Positions 7,803 to 16,984 are shown, numbered from the stretch's first letter. The stretch is 64,000 nt of DNA from 55-13 sp037190145 (GCA_037190145.1 JBBCJU010000001.1:124001-188000); one strand, 5' to 3'. Made by a program: numbers and translations. Notes: a model not told the origin generated them from the sequence alone.

Positions 7803-10445
7803 TTAGTCCACCAACCTCAACTTGATCCTCAGCAGTTGGTTCTTTGCGTCGGTGGTCAAAACCTCCCACACCGCTTCACCATCTAGTGGCAAATTGTTTT
7901 CGTCAACCGAAATCTTGGCGGAGACCGCCGCATTGGGGTTAATAACCTGATTGTCCCCCTGCTTGATCAAGAAGTCATTAATCTTAAATCCCTGGGGCTG
8001 CCGTACCGTCCACGCAACGATCGTTTGACCATTGATCCTTCCGGTGCCGGTTAGGTTTCGGAAAATCAAGGACTTAACAGAACCTCGCTTCACGTCCAGC
8101 ACAACCTCTTGGGAGTTGACTTTCACCTTGTCCTCGCCCACTTCTTCTTGCCCCGGCAAGAATGTAAGCGGATTTGCGCCTTCGGTGATTTGAAGCATGC
8201 CATCGGTCTTCATCGGGACGAATCGGACATCGGTCTTTTGTGAGCTACCAAAGAACTTGGAACCAAGTGCGTAGCTGGTCTTCTGGGCTTGCCCATAGTC
8301 TTGGACCGTTGCCTTATCCGCCGCCAAATCGCGCTGCGTATTCACGGCTGATGCTTTGCCCTGGTCTTCCTTCACCAGCTTCAACATCGCGTAGATGGGG
8401 GAATTCCAACGCATTTTCACGTCCATCTGCGCTTGATTGGCTTCTGTCCCAAGGACATAGAACGCACCGTCATCTCCTTGGATACCGTTTGTCACACGGA
8501 AGTTGCTTCCTCCGCTTCCCAGTAAGACCAAAGCTATCAGGAATAACGGCACCATTATAAACATCGGCAATGGGAAAATCCGCCACCGCGAACCCGTGAT
8601 GCTGATGATGTTGCCAGTCTTGCCGTTGTTGCCTTTATCCGTCACGGGGACAGCAGCAACCTTCACCGTATGCTTCTCGCGCCATCCAAACCACCAGGTT
8701 CCTTTTCGTTGAAGGGTGAGGCGATGTGGAACCGGAGGCGGAGTACGCCCCGCCGTGGGCGAAACGATGTTCTCCAGTTCCTTATCAAACAGATACTGCC
8801 AAGTTGGCGTTTCGTACGCGGGAACGGGTTCTTGAGGCGTTCCGTCAGCCACTGGTGAATCGTCAATCACGGCCACTCGATATGCAGTATCCGAGTTACC
8901 CGCACTGACGACCTCTAGATCAAAAGGAATCCTTTTGGAGAGCGGCCCCACACTGTTGGAGGTCTTCTTCGCCGCCACCGTGACGGCCGGTGCAGCCTGA
9001 ACCGTGAGAGTTAGGAAACAGTTGGATAGCGGCTTTCCGAGCACGCCAAACGAAACAGAGAACGGGTAGCTAGCGGGCTCCGCATTAATCGGTGGCTTCA
9101 GCATGAAGGCCACATCGCCAGTTCCACCAGGTGTGATGTTTACCTGGTCGCGCACCAGTGCTATCCAATCAGAATCAAGCGAGCGATCTTCTTGGAGAAC
9201 GTAAGTTCGAACTCCCGTCTGATCGTTGCTTACCGTAAAGCGAACGAGGATCGTCTCGCCAGGGCGAGCATAGAGTACAGTTCCCTCTTTGGGATTCGCA
9301 AAAACGTGGTCAGACGGATACGCCGCGGCCACATCCTCAACTTCCTCAGCCTCTTCTTCTCGCATCCCATAGTCCACGACTTTCGGAGCCGTGTAAACCG
9401 GCTCGGGCGGAGGGGTAGGTATGGGTACAGGAACGGGAATGGGTTCCGGTTCAGGAATCGGTTCCGGCTCAGGTTCAGGTTCTGGCTGTGGCCGGGCTTC
9501 TCGCATCGGAGGAGCCATGTCGATGAGCTTGGGGCCAGTCTGCTTCGACTTGGGTTCTTCGACAGGCGGAGGGGTTGGCTCAGGTTCCTTGACCGGAATC
9601 GGTTCCGGCTCGGGAATGATTTCAGGTTCAGGTTCTGGTTCTGGCTCTGGTTCCACAACCGGCTCAGGCTCTGGCTCAACAATCGCCTCAGGTTCTACAA
9701 CAACTACAGGCACGGTCACCGCCAGAACATCAGGCTCAGGAGTGATCTCTGGAATGATCACGATCTCAGGTTCCTGAGGGGGTTCAATAGGTGGCGGCTC
9801 AACTGCAAGTGCAACAGGTTCCTCGACAGGAATTTTTGGCGCAACTTCTACCAGGTTCTCTACAACCGGCGGCTTAGGTTCCTCAACCTCGACTTTAGGT
9901 TCCTTTTCCTTGGTCGGCTTTTCTTTGACTACTTCTGGCTTTTTCTCTGCCTTTGGCTTCTTAGGCTTTTCTTTAGGTTTCCCTTCGATAACCGTAGGAA
10001 TGGATTCCTTTGGCGGTTCTACAGGAGGGGCAACATCAGCCTTTGGCGTCTCCACTTTAGGCGTTTCCACAACCGGTTCAGGCACGATCTCGACCGGCTT
10101 CTGGCCCGGCAAGAGTCGCATCACCAAGGAGATGGAGCCGTTTGTTTCAACGGGGTCGCCGTTTAAAAAGAGATGAACCGTAAACGGGTAGTCACCCGGT
10201 TCAGCGGTTGCAGTCGCGAGAATCGGGACTCGGATCAACCCAGATTCAAAGGGAACGACAGGCAATCTCGGTTCCTTTTCAGGAGCCCATGGTCCAAGGC
10301 CATCAACCTGTGCCGTGAAAGTGACCACCTTCTCGGCATCGTTCACACAGGTAAAGCCAAGATCAAGTGGCTCGCCCGCAGGAACTTGCAGGACGGTTCC
10401 CGAAGCCGGGTCGTCCCATGATTTTTGATAAGGAATGCTTGCCAA
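7803..10445 (-). CDS. Membrane-anchored Ig-like protein with long Pro/Glu-rich segment, eCIS cluster
   Basis: An 880-residue protein of unknown function. An N-terminal Ig-like module (about 15-110) is followed by a low-complexity segment (about 110-355) dominated by Pro, Glu, Val and Lys, with many PEPEPEP-type repeats that would form a stiff extended rod. Two further beta-sandwich modules lie at about 375-480 and 485-605. One transmembrane helix is at about 623-642 (FIMVPLFLIALVLLG), with a beta-rich domain after it. It has no cleavable signal. The layout mirrors the neighbouring 748-residue protein. The gene starts four bases after the DUF4159 gene ends, so it is co-transcribed with the baseplate genes. 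The rod plus membrane helix would suit a tether reaching from a membrane to the particle, which is inference. The repetitive codons produce long artefactual open frames on the other strand. Confidence 0.78.
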   Translation of the reverse strand: MASIPYQKSWDDPASGTVLQVPAGEPLDLGFTCVNDAEKVVTFTAQVDGLGPWAPEKEPRLPVVPFESGLIRVPILATATAEPGDYPFTVHLFLNGDPVETNGSISLVMRLLPGQKPVEIVPEPVVETPKVETPKADVAPPVEPPKESIPTVIEGKPKEKPKKPKAEKKPEVVKEKPTKEKEPKVEVEEPKPPVVENLVEVAPKIPVEEPVALAVEPPPIEPPQEPEIVIIPEITPEPDVLAVTVPVVVVEPEAIVEPEPEPVVEPEPEPEPEPEIIPEPEPIPVKEPEPTPPPVEEPKSKQTGPKLIDMAPPMREARPQPEPEPEPEPIPEPEPIPVPVPIPTPPPEPVYTAPKVVDYGMREEEAEEVEDVAAAYPSDHVFANPKEGTVLYARPGETILVRFTVSNDQTGVRTYVLQEDRSLDSDWIALVRDQVNITPGGTGDVAFMLKPPINAEPASYPFSVSFGVLGKPLSNCFLTLTVQAAPAVTVAAKKTSNSVGPLSKRIPFDLEVVSAGNSDTAYRVAVIDDSPVADGTPQEPVPAYETPTWQYLFDKELENIVSPTAGRTPPPVPHRLTLQRKGTWWFGWREKHTVKVAAVPVTDKGNNGKTGNIISITGSRWRIFPLPMFIMVPLFLIALVLLGSGGSNFRVTNGIQGDDGAFYVLGTEANQAQMDVKMRWNSPIYAMLKLVKEDQGKASAVNTQRDLAADKATVQDYGQAQKTSYALGSKFFGSSQKTDVRFVPMKTDGMLQITEGANPLTFLPGQEEVGEDKVKVNSQEVVLDVKRGSVKSLIFRNLTGTGRINGQTIVAWTVRQPQGFKINDFLIKQGDNQVINPNAAVSAKISVDENNLPLDGEAVWEVLTTDAKNQLLRIKLRLVD

Positions 10446-10449
10446 CGCC

Positions 10450-11616
10450 TTAGATTCGTGTTAACTCGGCTCTACGTTTACGGTGCGCAGCGAACGCCAC
10501 CACGTTTAGACCGAATTCGATCGCCCTCCTGATGCGATCTCGACTTCCTTCGTCGTCTCCTTTAGGCAAATTCCCTTGCCAAGCTCCACCGTAATCATGC
10601 GTACTAAGAATAACCCCTTTTTCAAGGTCTCCAGTCAAAACTCCCTTATCGGCGCCTCCTGGAGGTGCACTGGAAAACATATGATGCGACCTCATCAACG
10701 GTGTATCTTTCGCAATCGGTTTCATGTTTGCCCCAACCGCTTTAGCAATCTCAGCGAATGATTTCGCAAATCCATCGCTTCCTTTGCTCGCTTCGGCAAA
10801 CAAGGTTCCGCCCGCATCAAGGTATCGCCTCAAGCCTTCAAGTTGATCTTTATTCAGAGCCTGAAAGTCGCCTTCACAACTCACGTAAAGCATAAAGGGC
10901 TCTACCCCCGTCCCGGCGGTGCGCAAGTTAAAAAGCCCATCAAAACCAAGGTGGAATCCGAGCCCATTGGCTTCACGGATCATGTTGTAGAGTCCAGCTC
11001 GGTTTGGCTTCCACGCGCTTGGGTCTGCAGTTGGCAGGAAGCAGAGCTCACCCACCAAACCATCGGCATAACAATGGGGGAAGGAAAGGATTCGATACAG
11101 CAGATTCAGCTCATCTTCAGCCGGATCAAACGAATCCTTGGCCTCTTTGACGGGCTTATCTTTACCTGACCGATCGACGCGCGCCAACTCTATGTAGGGT
11201 GTTTTAGGTAGCTCTTTCGTTGCAACGACTTGGCGCCCCTCAACGAGCCGGAAATACTTCTTGCCTCCACCCACCGTAACCGCCGAACGACTGTCATAGT
11301 TATCCTCATAGGCAATGGTGATGTAGACCTGCCCTTTCTCTTCAAGCACAAAAGAGGCGGGTTCGGAGAGGAGAAGCGTGCGACCTTCGCTGTCGATGGC
11401 ATAGCCAGGAGCCACAACCACCGTCTTATCTTGCTTACCAGAAACCATCACTTCTAAGCCCATTACGATTCCAGGTCGGTGGGCTCCAGTGGCATGAAGG
11501 GCTCGGTGCGAGTGATGTTGCCCGTGGGCTTCTCGCCAAATATCGGCATCAATCGGGAGCTCGTTAAACGGCTCAATCCCCGAGATACGTCGACCAATAA
11601 GTTCGTCAATCGGCAT
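10450..11616 (-). CDS. eCIS-cluster protein with C-terminal DUF4159
   Basis: A 388-residue protein. The N-terminal half (about 1-165) is beta-rich and carries a conserved-looking start (ELIGRRISGIEPFNELPID). The C-terminal half (about 170-385) matches what I recall of DUF4159, a Rossmann-like family found in gliding and membrane-associated operons: the segment FMLYVSCEGDFQAL, then a LRRYLDAGGTLFAEAS turn and a closing GLNVVAFAAHRKRR helix. The function of DUF4159 is not established. The gene sits two bases after the tail-protein-I gene and four bases before the membrane-anchored 880-residue gene. It links the structural genes to the membrane genes and was probably recruited to the particle or its anchor. 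I recognise no catalytic motif. Confidence 0.72.
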   Translation of the reverse strand: MPIDELIGRRISGIEPFNELPIDADIWREAHGQHHSHRALHATGAHRPGIVMGLEVMVSGKQDKTVVVAPGYAIDSEGRTLLLSEPASFVLEEKGQVYITIAYEDNYDSRSAVTVGGGKKYFRLVEGRQVVATKELPKTPYIELARVDRSGKDKPVKEAKDSFDPAEDELNLLYRILSFPHCYADGLVGELCFLPTADPSAWKPNRAGLYNMIREANGLGFHLGFDGLFNLRTAGTGVEPFMLYVSCEGDFQALNKDQLEGLRRYLDAGGTLFAEASKGSDGFAKSFAEIAKAVGANMKPIAKDTPLMRSHHMFSSAPPGGADKGVLTGDLEKGVILSTHDYGGAWQGNLPKGDDEGSRDRIRRAIEFGLNVVAFAAHRKRRAELTRI

Positions 11617-11618
11617 GG

Positions 11619-12722
11619 TTAGCTCGTCCTTCCAATAATTCTTAAAGAGTAGGCGGTGTGGGCTGGTTTCTCCCAGGCAATGATGTCATGAACAATCTGT
11701 TCATTGATTTTTTCAGGGTCAGGCACAGCGATGCTGACCACAAAAGTGTGACCGGGAACGTCGCCAAGTTTGGTGTCTGGCAGCCCCATCTTGGTATCAG
11801 GCCCAAGACGCATTCCTTGAACCGGCGTGTCGTTGATCTCTGGTGTGACGCCGCAGTAGATTTCGATATAACGGGAGAGACCACGCTTTGTCCCACGCCA
11901 ACGCCATAGCTCGACCGCTTCTTTGATCAAGCGACGCCGTTGCATCTCGCTCCAATTCTCATCTAGCGGCAAACAAACCCACGTTCCGAGCCACAGCAGG
12001 AATTCGGAAGGAGTAGAGTACGGACCAAAGAGTGAATCTAGCTTATTCAGAGTGTTCTGCAAGGGTCGGATAAAGTCTTCAAACCCTAACAGATAGCGCT
12101 CAAAAAATGGAGACTCTCCATTGTCTTCATCGCGCAACTTCTGCATCTCCTCCGAGTACACGCTCGGAAGCAACGACATCAACTTTCCATGAGGGTGCTC
12201 AATTGTTAGGAAACCCGGCTTACGAATCTCCCCTCCATTGGGCAGCTCTTCGATAACGACATCAAACCCGTAGGTGTCTGGTTGCACCCCTTCTGACAGC
12301 TTGGGATCAAACTCCAAGCTAAACATACGGGTCTCTCCCGCCAACATCATCGCAGTCATAGACTGCCCGTCGTCGCTCACCTGGTCTTGCTCGTCCAGGG
12401 CGGCTCCTCCCTGATACTCTCGCGCTTTTCGCTGCAGATAGCTCCAGGAAGCCCAGTTTTTTCGCCAGCCACGGTGGCTAGGCTCAAGGTTCAAGCGAAT
12501 CTTGTGGGCTTTATCATCGGTCACCGTGACTGTAACGATCGTCTTTCGCTTTGGCTCTGCCTTATGCCACAGATGCTCGTATTGGTCTAGAGCAATGGGG
12601 GGATCGTTGGGGCGCAACTCCATAGTCAAGAAATCGGGCCGAAGCTCGACTTCCAATCCCGACAAAGTTGTCTTCGCGGGTTTTGACGTGGTGCCAGAAG
12701 CCAACTTAGACGGCGCCTCCAT
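11619..12722 (-). CDS. eCIS baseplate wedge protein, phage tail protein I (Afp12-like)
   Basis: A 367-residue protein. The N-terminal part (about 1-170) is beta-rich. The C-terminal part (about 180-365) is the phage P2 gpI/tail-protein-I fold: it opens with LLPSVYSEEMQKLRDED, continues with FFERYLLGFEDFIRPLQN and then WLGTWVCLPLDENWSEMQ, and ends with LWRWRGTKRGLSRYIEIYCG. In contractile systems this protein pairs with baseplate J to form the wedges that open and trigger sheath contraction. Its start overlaps the end of the baseplate J gene by 17 bases, matching their fixed order in eCIS and Myoviridae-like clusters. Its length and order support a functional gene. Confidence 0.9.
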   Translation of the reverse strand: MEAPSKLASGTTSKPAKTTLSGLEVELRPDFLTMELRPNDPPIALDQYEHLWHKAEPKRKTIVTVTVTDDKAHKIRLNLEPSHRGWRKNWASWSYLQRKAREYQGGAALDEQDQVSDDGQSMTAMMLAGETRMFSLEFDPKLSEGVQPDTYGFDVVIEELPNGGEIRKPGFLTIEHPHGKLMSLLPSVYSEEMQKLRDEDNGESPFFERYLLGFEDFIRPLQNTLNKLDSLFGPYSTPSEFLLWLGTWVCLPLDENWSEMQRRRLIKEAVELWRWRGTKRGLSRYIEIYCGVTPEINDTPVQGMRLGPDTKMGLPDTKLGDVPGHTFVVSIAVPDPEKINEQIVHDIIAWEKPAHTAYSLRIIGRTS

Positions 12723-14865
12723 TCATGGGGGTGTAATCATCACTCCCCACTGAGGTGATCGGGACCACTCGGACAGTGTGGGCACGAGTGCAGAAAAGTT
12801 CGTGATCGCCCAATCGAACACCTTGCTCGTTAGACGCAAGCTCTTCCGGACCGAATACGCCTTCGTCCGCGTTTAAAACGCGAGAGGTGTAAATCTTTGC
12901 ATCCAACAGGAATGCCACTCCCCGCACCGATCCGATCTGGGCATAGATATCCGCCAAAGTCAGGGATCTGCGGAATGGCCAACCATCCCCGCTTGGCCCA
13001 CCGAACAGGGGATGCAAGAACATATTTAGGCGGTGCCGCACTCGGTTAGCAACATCTTCCGCATTCGCGCGAGGATCAGCCACCAGCCGAATATCCAAGG
13101 ATACGTACACATACTCGGGTTCGGTTACTTCAACCAGCGTTGTCAGAAGCTTGTGCTGATCCAAGAAAGATAAAACTTCTTCAATGGTCTTGGGACTTAC
13201 CCGCAGATGTTCAGGGCGAGGAACTTCAATGTTTGGCCCAAGCGCCGGTACGATTAGCATTCGAACCGTTCCGGGATTTGGCAAATTGCCTCCTCCACTT
13301 GGATGAAGCATCGGTTGGATGCATCGAGCACGACCGACGGCACCGGTGGCTTTTTGGGCAAGGAACTCGAAATCATCCGCCGTCACGGCCCGATTCCGTA
13401 TCTTTAGAATCTCCTTGGCGCGCATTATCGCCCGATCCAGAGTTTCCTGATCACGTCCTCCCGTTGCCGGACGAGGATTGTGGACGGTTGAAATGTAGGG
13501 ATACGAACCCTTTGTGATCGTTATTTTGTTCTCGCGAACATTTCCGAGAACGCCGCCCCCCACTCGATAGGAACCCATTCCGACAACCAATCCTTTTTCC
13601 GGCACCGCGCCAAACTGCGTGGTCGTTCCATCCGGGTTACGCAGAACCGGGCCAAATGCGATAGTGCCCGTTAACTCATCGTAGGTGAAGTGACGATCCG
13701 AAGGTTCACTCTGCGAAAAATCTTCTACCCTTGACCAAGGGATCCAACCTTCCATATCATCCGGCGCATCTCCGAAGGGTCCCACTAAAACCGTGTCCAC
13801 AGGACGCAGGCCAAGAGTCGGGAAGTACTTCACCTGAAACATTTGCCCTGGAAGGCCATCACTGACCCCTAGAGGTTCGTTTCGGATGATTGAGCACTGA
13901 GTTGCCGATACCGTTCCACCCACAGTGCGGGTCGTCATGAATCGAACTTCTGGCGGCTTTTGATAAGGGTCGGGGCTCTTGTTATCGGGTCCCTTGGGAG
14001 GCAAATCTGCCGCCAGAGTCGTGTATCGAACACGAATCCAATAAGCCTTGATTCCGGCGACGGTAGTGTCGGTCAGGCTGTCCGGCAGAGCGATTTCTAC
14101 ATAACCTGTTCGGTTAAAGCCAAATGTCCTGTCGTCCACCACGTCCAAGGGTCGCCAAGATGCGGATCCGGCGTGCCAAACCTCCCAGATTTGGGCAGGA
14201 TAATTCTCGTTCAATCCGGTAGCGGCTGCGGTCAGACACTCCGTGTAAATCTGAACAACATTACTGGAGATATCGTTATCAAACCCCAGATAAAAGCAAT
14301 CCCCTTGACTGGGCAAAGTGCTAAAGATGGGAAAACCGGCAAGCTCTTCTGAAGATACTTTGGGGAGATCAAAGGATCGAGCGTCTGAGGCTTCTCGTTC
14401 GCCGGAGCCCGCTTCACGACGAGGCAACGCGATGGCATGGCGCAACTTGGGACGTGTCATCCGCAGGTCGCGATTGGTCGCGAACTCGATAGCATCTTCG
14501 GTCTCAGTCCGCAGGGTCGCCGCAATCGCTTCGCCAGACCTCAACAGAACTTCAAAATTGGCATCATCCTCGTCATCTTCAATCCACCGCGACAACATAA
14601 ACCGCAGATCAGTTTCCGCAGCCTCAGCCGGTTGAAGGCGAATGCCTAGCATGTCCAGGAATCGGATATGGTTCTTATCCGGCACCTGGTTCATGCGGTA
14701 AAGCATGGTCTCGGTCATATAGGCGAAAAGCTCAATCAGCGTGACGCCCGGGTCAGAAACGTTATGGTCGGTCCACTCAGGGCACCGAAGTCCAATCATC
14801 CGTTTGGCATCATCTACCAACGATTGAAAACTGCGGTCATCAAGATTTGGGGAAGGAAGGGCCAT
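12706..14865 (-). CDS. eCIS baseplate J / gp47-like protein (Afp11-like)
   Basis: A 719-residue baseplate J-family protein. The N-terminus shows LVDDAKRMIGLRCPEWTDHN, then DPGVTLIELFAYMTETMLYR, the usual opening of eCIS baseplate J proteins. The middle contains the conserved YRVGGGVLGNVRENKIT loop and NPRPATGGRDQETLDRA before the segment AVTADDFEFLAQKATGAVGR, all typical of this family. The C-terminal part (TLVEVTEPEYVYVSLDIRL, then LADIYAQIGSVRGV) is also family-like. It forms the wedge ring with the gp25-like and gpI-like proteins encoded on either side. The start is an ATG three bases after the gp25 stop, so the genes are coupled. Confidence 0.93.
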   Translation of the reverse strand: MALPSPNLDDRSFQSLVDDAKRMIGLRCPEWTDHNVSDPGVTLIELFAYMTETMLYRMNQVPDKNHIRFLDMLGIRLQPAEAAETDLRFMLSRWIEDDEDDANFEVLLRSGEAIAATLRTETEDAIEFATNRDLRMTRPKLRHAIALPRREAGSGEREASDARSFDLPKVSSEELAGFPIFSTLPSQGDCFYLGFDNDISSNVVQIYTECLTAAATGLNENYPAQIWEVWHAGSASWRPLDVVDDRTFGFNRTGYVEIALPDSLTDTTVAGIKAYWIRVRYTTLAADLPPKGPDNKSPDPYQKPPEVRFMTTRTVGGTVSATQCSIIRNEPLGVSDGLPGQMFQVKYFPTLGLRPVDTVLVGPFGDAPDDMEGWIPWSRVEDFSQSEPSDRHFTYDELTGTIAFGPVLRNPDGTTTQFGAVPEKGLVVGMGSYRVGGGVLGNVRENKITITKGSYPYISTVHNPRPATGGRDQETLDRAIMRAKEILKIRNRAVTADDFEFLAQKATGAVGRARCIQPMLHPSGGGNLPNPGTVRMLIVPALGPNIEVPRPEHLRVSPKTIEEVLSFLDQHKLLTTLVEVTEPEYVYVSLDIRLVADPRANAEDVANRVRHRLNMFLHPLFGGPSGDGWPFRRSLTLADIYAQIGSVRGVAFLLDAKIYTSRVLNADEGVFGPEELASNEQGVRLGDHELFCTRAHTVRVVPITSVGSDDYTPMNGGAV

Positions 14866-14868
14866 TTC

Positions 14869-15276
14869 TTACTCCCCACCTGGAATGGTATAGAACGGGA
14901 ACACCAGATTCCTAACGCTGTTCGTCGAGATGACCTTGTATCGGATATTTAAAAGCAAGACGTTTTCGCTCTCGGGTTTAGGCATTGTGTTTACTTCCAA
15001 AATATCGATTCGTGGCTCCCACATTAGCAAGGCTTCAGTGACATATCGCCTTGCTAAACCGCTTGTTCCTGGATCGTTTGGAGCAAACACGAGGTCATGT
15101 ATTTCACACCCAAACTCTGGACGCATCGGACGCTCTCCCTTTCGAGTGGCGAGAATCATTCGCACCGCTTCTTCTACATCTTGCTCTTCATGAACAAGCT
15201 CTATGCGGCCTCGATTATCTAGCCGAGGAGGAAATTTCCAACCCGATCCCAGAAAATTCTTCGTTGAATCCCTCAA
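14869..15276 (-). CDS. eCIS baseplate protein, GPW/gp25 family (Afp9-like)
   Basis: A 135-residue protein of the gp25/GPW family, which joins the sheath to the baseplate and nucleates sheath assembly. The family signature is visible: DVEEAVRMILATRKGERPMR followed by PEFGCEIHDLVFAPND, which includes the EFG turn characteristic of gp25. The length is normal. The start is TTG at 15276, preceded at some distance by a GGGGAGG stretch. A 100-base gap separates it from the PAAR gene, the largest gap among the structural genes, and this gap holds a palindrome (15306-15324). The stop lies three bases before the baseplate J start. Confidence 0.9.
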   Translation of the reverse strand: MRDSTKNFLGSGWKFPPRLDNRGRIELVHEEQDVEEAVRMILATRKGERPMRPEFGCEIHDLVFAPNDPGTSGLARRYVTEALLMWEPRIDILEVNTMPKPESENVLLLNIRYKVISTNSVRNLVFPFYTIPGGE

Positions 15277-15305
15277 TTCCCGACTTCGCCTCCCCTGGTT
15301 ATATT

Positions 15306-15324
15306 ACAAGCTTTGCAAGCTTGT
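15306..15324. repeat. 8-bp inverted repeat in the PAAR/gp25 gap
   Basis: ACAAGCTT at 15306-15313 and AAGCTTGT at 15317-15324 form a perfect 8-bp inverted repeat with a 3-base loop. It lies in the only sizeable gap (100 bases) within the block of structural genes and upstream of the gp25-like gene. It could be a small hairpin modulating baseplate expression or a protein-binding site. It has no terminator-type U-run on the transcribed strand. Confidence 0.4.
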
Positions 15325-15376
15325 TTAGAAGGTTCAGACCAAAACATGGGCAGTATTTGACTATATTATTCAACCC

Positions 15377-15862
15377 TTAACCCCCAATAATCACGTTCAC
15401 GCACCCCATCGCAATGGTGTTGACGCTGCTCATTTCCTGAATCGTATCCCCCACTCTGCATGCGGGCTTGCCATTAAACATAACGGTTGCGCTTGGAGTT
15501 GTATCAATTCCCGGCCCATCCGGAATCAGCAGTTTCACGATTGCGCAAGCATGGATGCTTGCTCCACTTGCGGCCATTGCGGCACCCACAGCAGCCACTC
15601 CTTCAGCCGCCGTTTTGGCCAAATTGGCGTTGGCAGCAGCGGCTCCAGGGGTACCTGCCGCCGCAGAAGCCGCCGCAGAAGCTGTAGCAATATTCTGAAC
15701 TGCCGTCGAGATGGCGTTCATGATGGCCGCCAAAGCTGCGGGACTGCATCCCCACCAAGCGGGTTGGCCTCCGATAATCACATTGGGGCTCACCGGACCA
15801 GGAGCAAGGGGGCCTCCATGGGCGGTCATATCTCCTAAGCGTGCCGCAGGGCCCGTTGGCAC
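15377..15862 (-). CDS. PAAR-domain spike tip protein with alanine-rich insertion
   Basis: A 161-residue protein of the PAAR type, which caps and sharpens the spike of contractile injection machines. The N-terminus carries MPTGPAARLGDMTAHGG and PNVIIGGQPAW; the C-terminus has MFNGKPACRVGDT and ends GCVNVIIGG, the two halves of a PAAR cone. Between them is an insertion of about 65 residues made almost wholly of Ala with Gly, Ser and Thr (about 40-105). The insertion is helical or disordered and is larger than in plain PAAR proteins of about 90-100 residues. Possible zinc ligands include His and Cys residues in MTAHGG, IHACAI, PACRV and MGCVN. It is encoded directly after the spike genes. Confidence 0.88.
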   Translation of the reverse strand: MPTGPAARLGDMTAHGGPLAPGPVSPNVIIGGQPAWWGCSPAALAAIMNAISTAVQNIATASAAASAAAGTPGAAAANANLAKTAAEGVAAVGAAMAASGASIHACAIVKLLIPDGPGIDTTPSATVMFNGKPACRVGDTIQEMSSVNTIAMGCVNVIIGG

Positions 15863-15887
15863 TAGGAAGTCACCTCAAGCACGAGAA

Positions 15888-16181
15888 TCAATTGATTCTC
15901 ACCATTTTCCCGCGAATAATGGTTTCTCCCTCCGCTACTAGGTGCGCTTCTCCTTCGGTACGAATCTCCACTCCTTCCTTAGCTGAAAGACGAATCTTTT
16001 GATTTGAGTTGAGATCAATATCGCCCTGGGCTTGGATGGTCACTTTGTCATTGGATAAGTCGATCACGATGCACGACCCACCGTTCTCACTTTCAACTAA
16101 CAAGAGATCTCGATCAGCTTCATACGAGATCAGCTTGCCGGATTGAGTTCGAATAACCGGAACAGTTTCACTAGAATTCAT
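15888..16181 (-). CDS. Small beta-helical spike-like protein
   Basis: A 97-residue protein whose second half is a regular series of short beta strands (DKVTIQAQGDIDLNSNQKIR, then LSAKEGVEIRTEG, then HLVAEGETIIRGK). This is the repeating pattern of the gp5/VgrG C-terminal beta-helix. It lies between the main spike gene (stop 16193) and the PAAR gene, 25 bases before the latter. It may be an extra segment of the needle between spike and tip, or a diverged copy of the spike tail. The protein is clearly related in style to the spike at 16193-16984 but lacks the OB-fold. Confidence 0.75.
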   Translation of the reverse strand: MNSSETVPVIRTQSGKLISYEADRDLLLVESENGGSCIVIDLSNDKVTIQAQGDIDLNSNQKIRLSAKEGVEIRTEGEAHLVAEGETIIRGKMVRIN

Positions 16182-16192
16182 AACGTGCCTCT

Positions 16193-16984
16193 CTAACGCT
16201 GCTTGGGCAACGTTACTTTATTGCTTCCCTTACCTCTCAACGGATCGTTATTTGTCTTCTTGGAACCACTTGAAGCCGCGCCTCCTGAGTTGATATTCAC
16301 CATGGATCCTGTAATGCTCAACGCGCCGGAGCTCTGGATATTTACGGCAGCATTTCCTTTGATGTTGACGTTCGTCATTGCAGAGATATTAATCGTTCCA
16401 CTTGATGTATCAATGTCCACGATATTGCCCATCTCATCATGGATTTGGACCCCACTCGAAGAATCTGAGGCGTGAACCATCTTTCCTCCGGCAGTCTTGA
16501 TGGCAACGCCACCGCCATTTGAAAGGTAAACCTGCTGCCCATCCGCCGTACTAAGCCGCATACCTTGACCGTCTTGAAGCTCAATGACCTGACCTTGATT
16601 CGTTTGGATGTAGATCATTCCATCCTCGTCATCCATTTCGATAGTGTGTCCGGTTCTAGATTGAATGCGGCGACGCCTTACCTTGCCACCCACAACGGCA
16701 TCGCCGATTGCGATGGGGGTCTTGTCCACTCCATTCCATAAAGATCCGACAACAAAACCTCGCTGTGGATTTCCATGTTCAAAAGCAACCAGAACTTCGT
16801 CATCAATTTCTGGCATAAACATGATTCCTCGCCCACCTCCCGCCATGGGAGTCGCAACTCGGAACCAATCGCTTTCTAGATCATCCGAAAGCCAAGGGAA
16901 CTTAACTTTCACTCGACCATGATTCTCTGGGTCATTGTTGTTTGTAACAATCCCCACCACAACTCCGCTAAAGCCCTCTGCCAT
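16193..16984 (-). CDS. eCIS spike protein, gp5/VgrG OB-fold plus beta-helix (Afp8 C-terminal part)
   Basis: A 263-residue protein. Residues about 5-90 form the gp5 OB-fold domain (VVVGIVTNNNDPENHGRVKV, then FPWLSDDLESDWFRVATPMA, then MPEIDDEVLVAFEHGNPQRG), a nearly textbook phage_base_V motif. Residues about 105-235 are repetitive beta strands forming the trimeric needle. The tail is basic and glycine-rich. In Afp/PVC-type particles the gp27 and gp5 parts are fused in one protein; here gp27 is the separate upstream gene, two bases away. The spike pierces the target membrane and carries the PAAR tip. Confidence 0.93.
   Translation of the reverse strand: MAEGFSGVVVGIVTNNNDPENHGRVKVKFPWLSDDLESDWFRVATPMAGGGRGIMFMPEIDDEVLVAFEHGNPQRGFVVGSLWNGVDKTPIAIGDAVVGGKVRRRRIQSRTGHTIEMDDEDGMIYIQTNQGQVIELQDGQGMRLSTADGQQVYLSNGGGVAIKTAGGKMVHASDSSSGVQIHDEMGNIVDIDTSSGTINISAMTNVNIKGNAAVNIQSSGALSITGSMVNINSGGAASSGSKKTNNDPLRGKGSNKVTLPKQR

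Noticed and set aside
9400..9900. Repeat-rich block at 9.4-9.9 kb as a tandem-repeat or CRISPR-like array
   Set aside because: The repeats are coding Pro-Glu codons of variable spacing inside the 880-residue gene, with no regular spacers.
9192..10166. 324-residue plus-strand open frame opposite the 880-residue gene
   Set aside because: It mirrors the Pro/Glu-rich repeats of the minus-strand gene; the Arg/Phe-rich product has no domain-like character and the minus-strand frame fits its operon.
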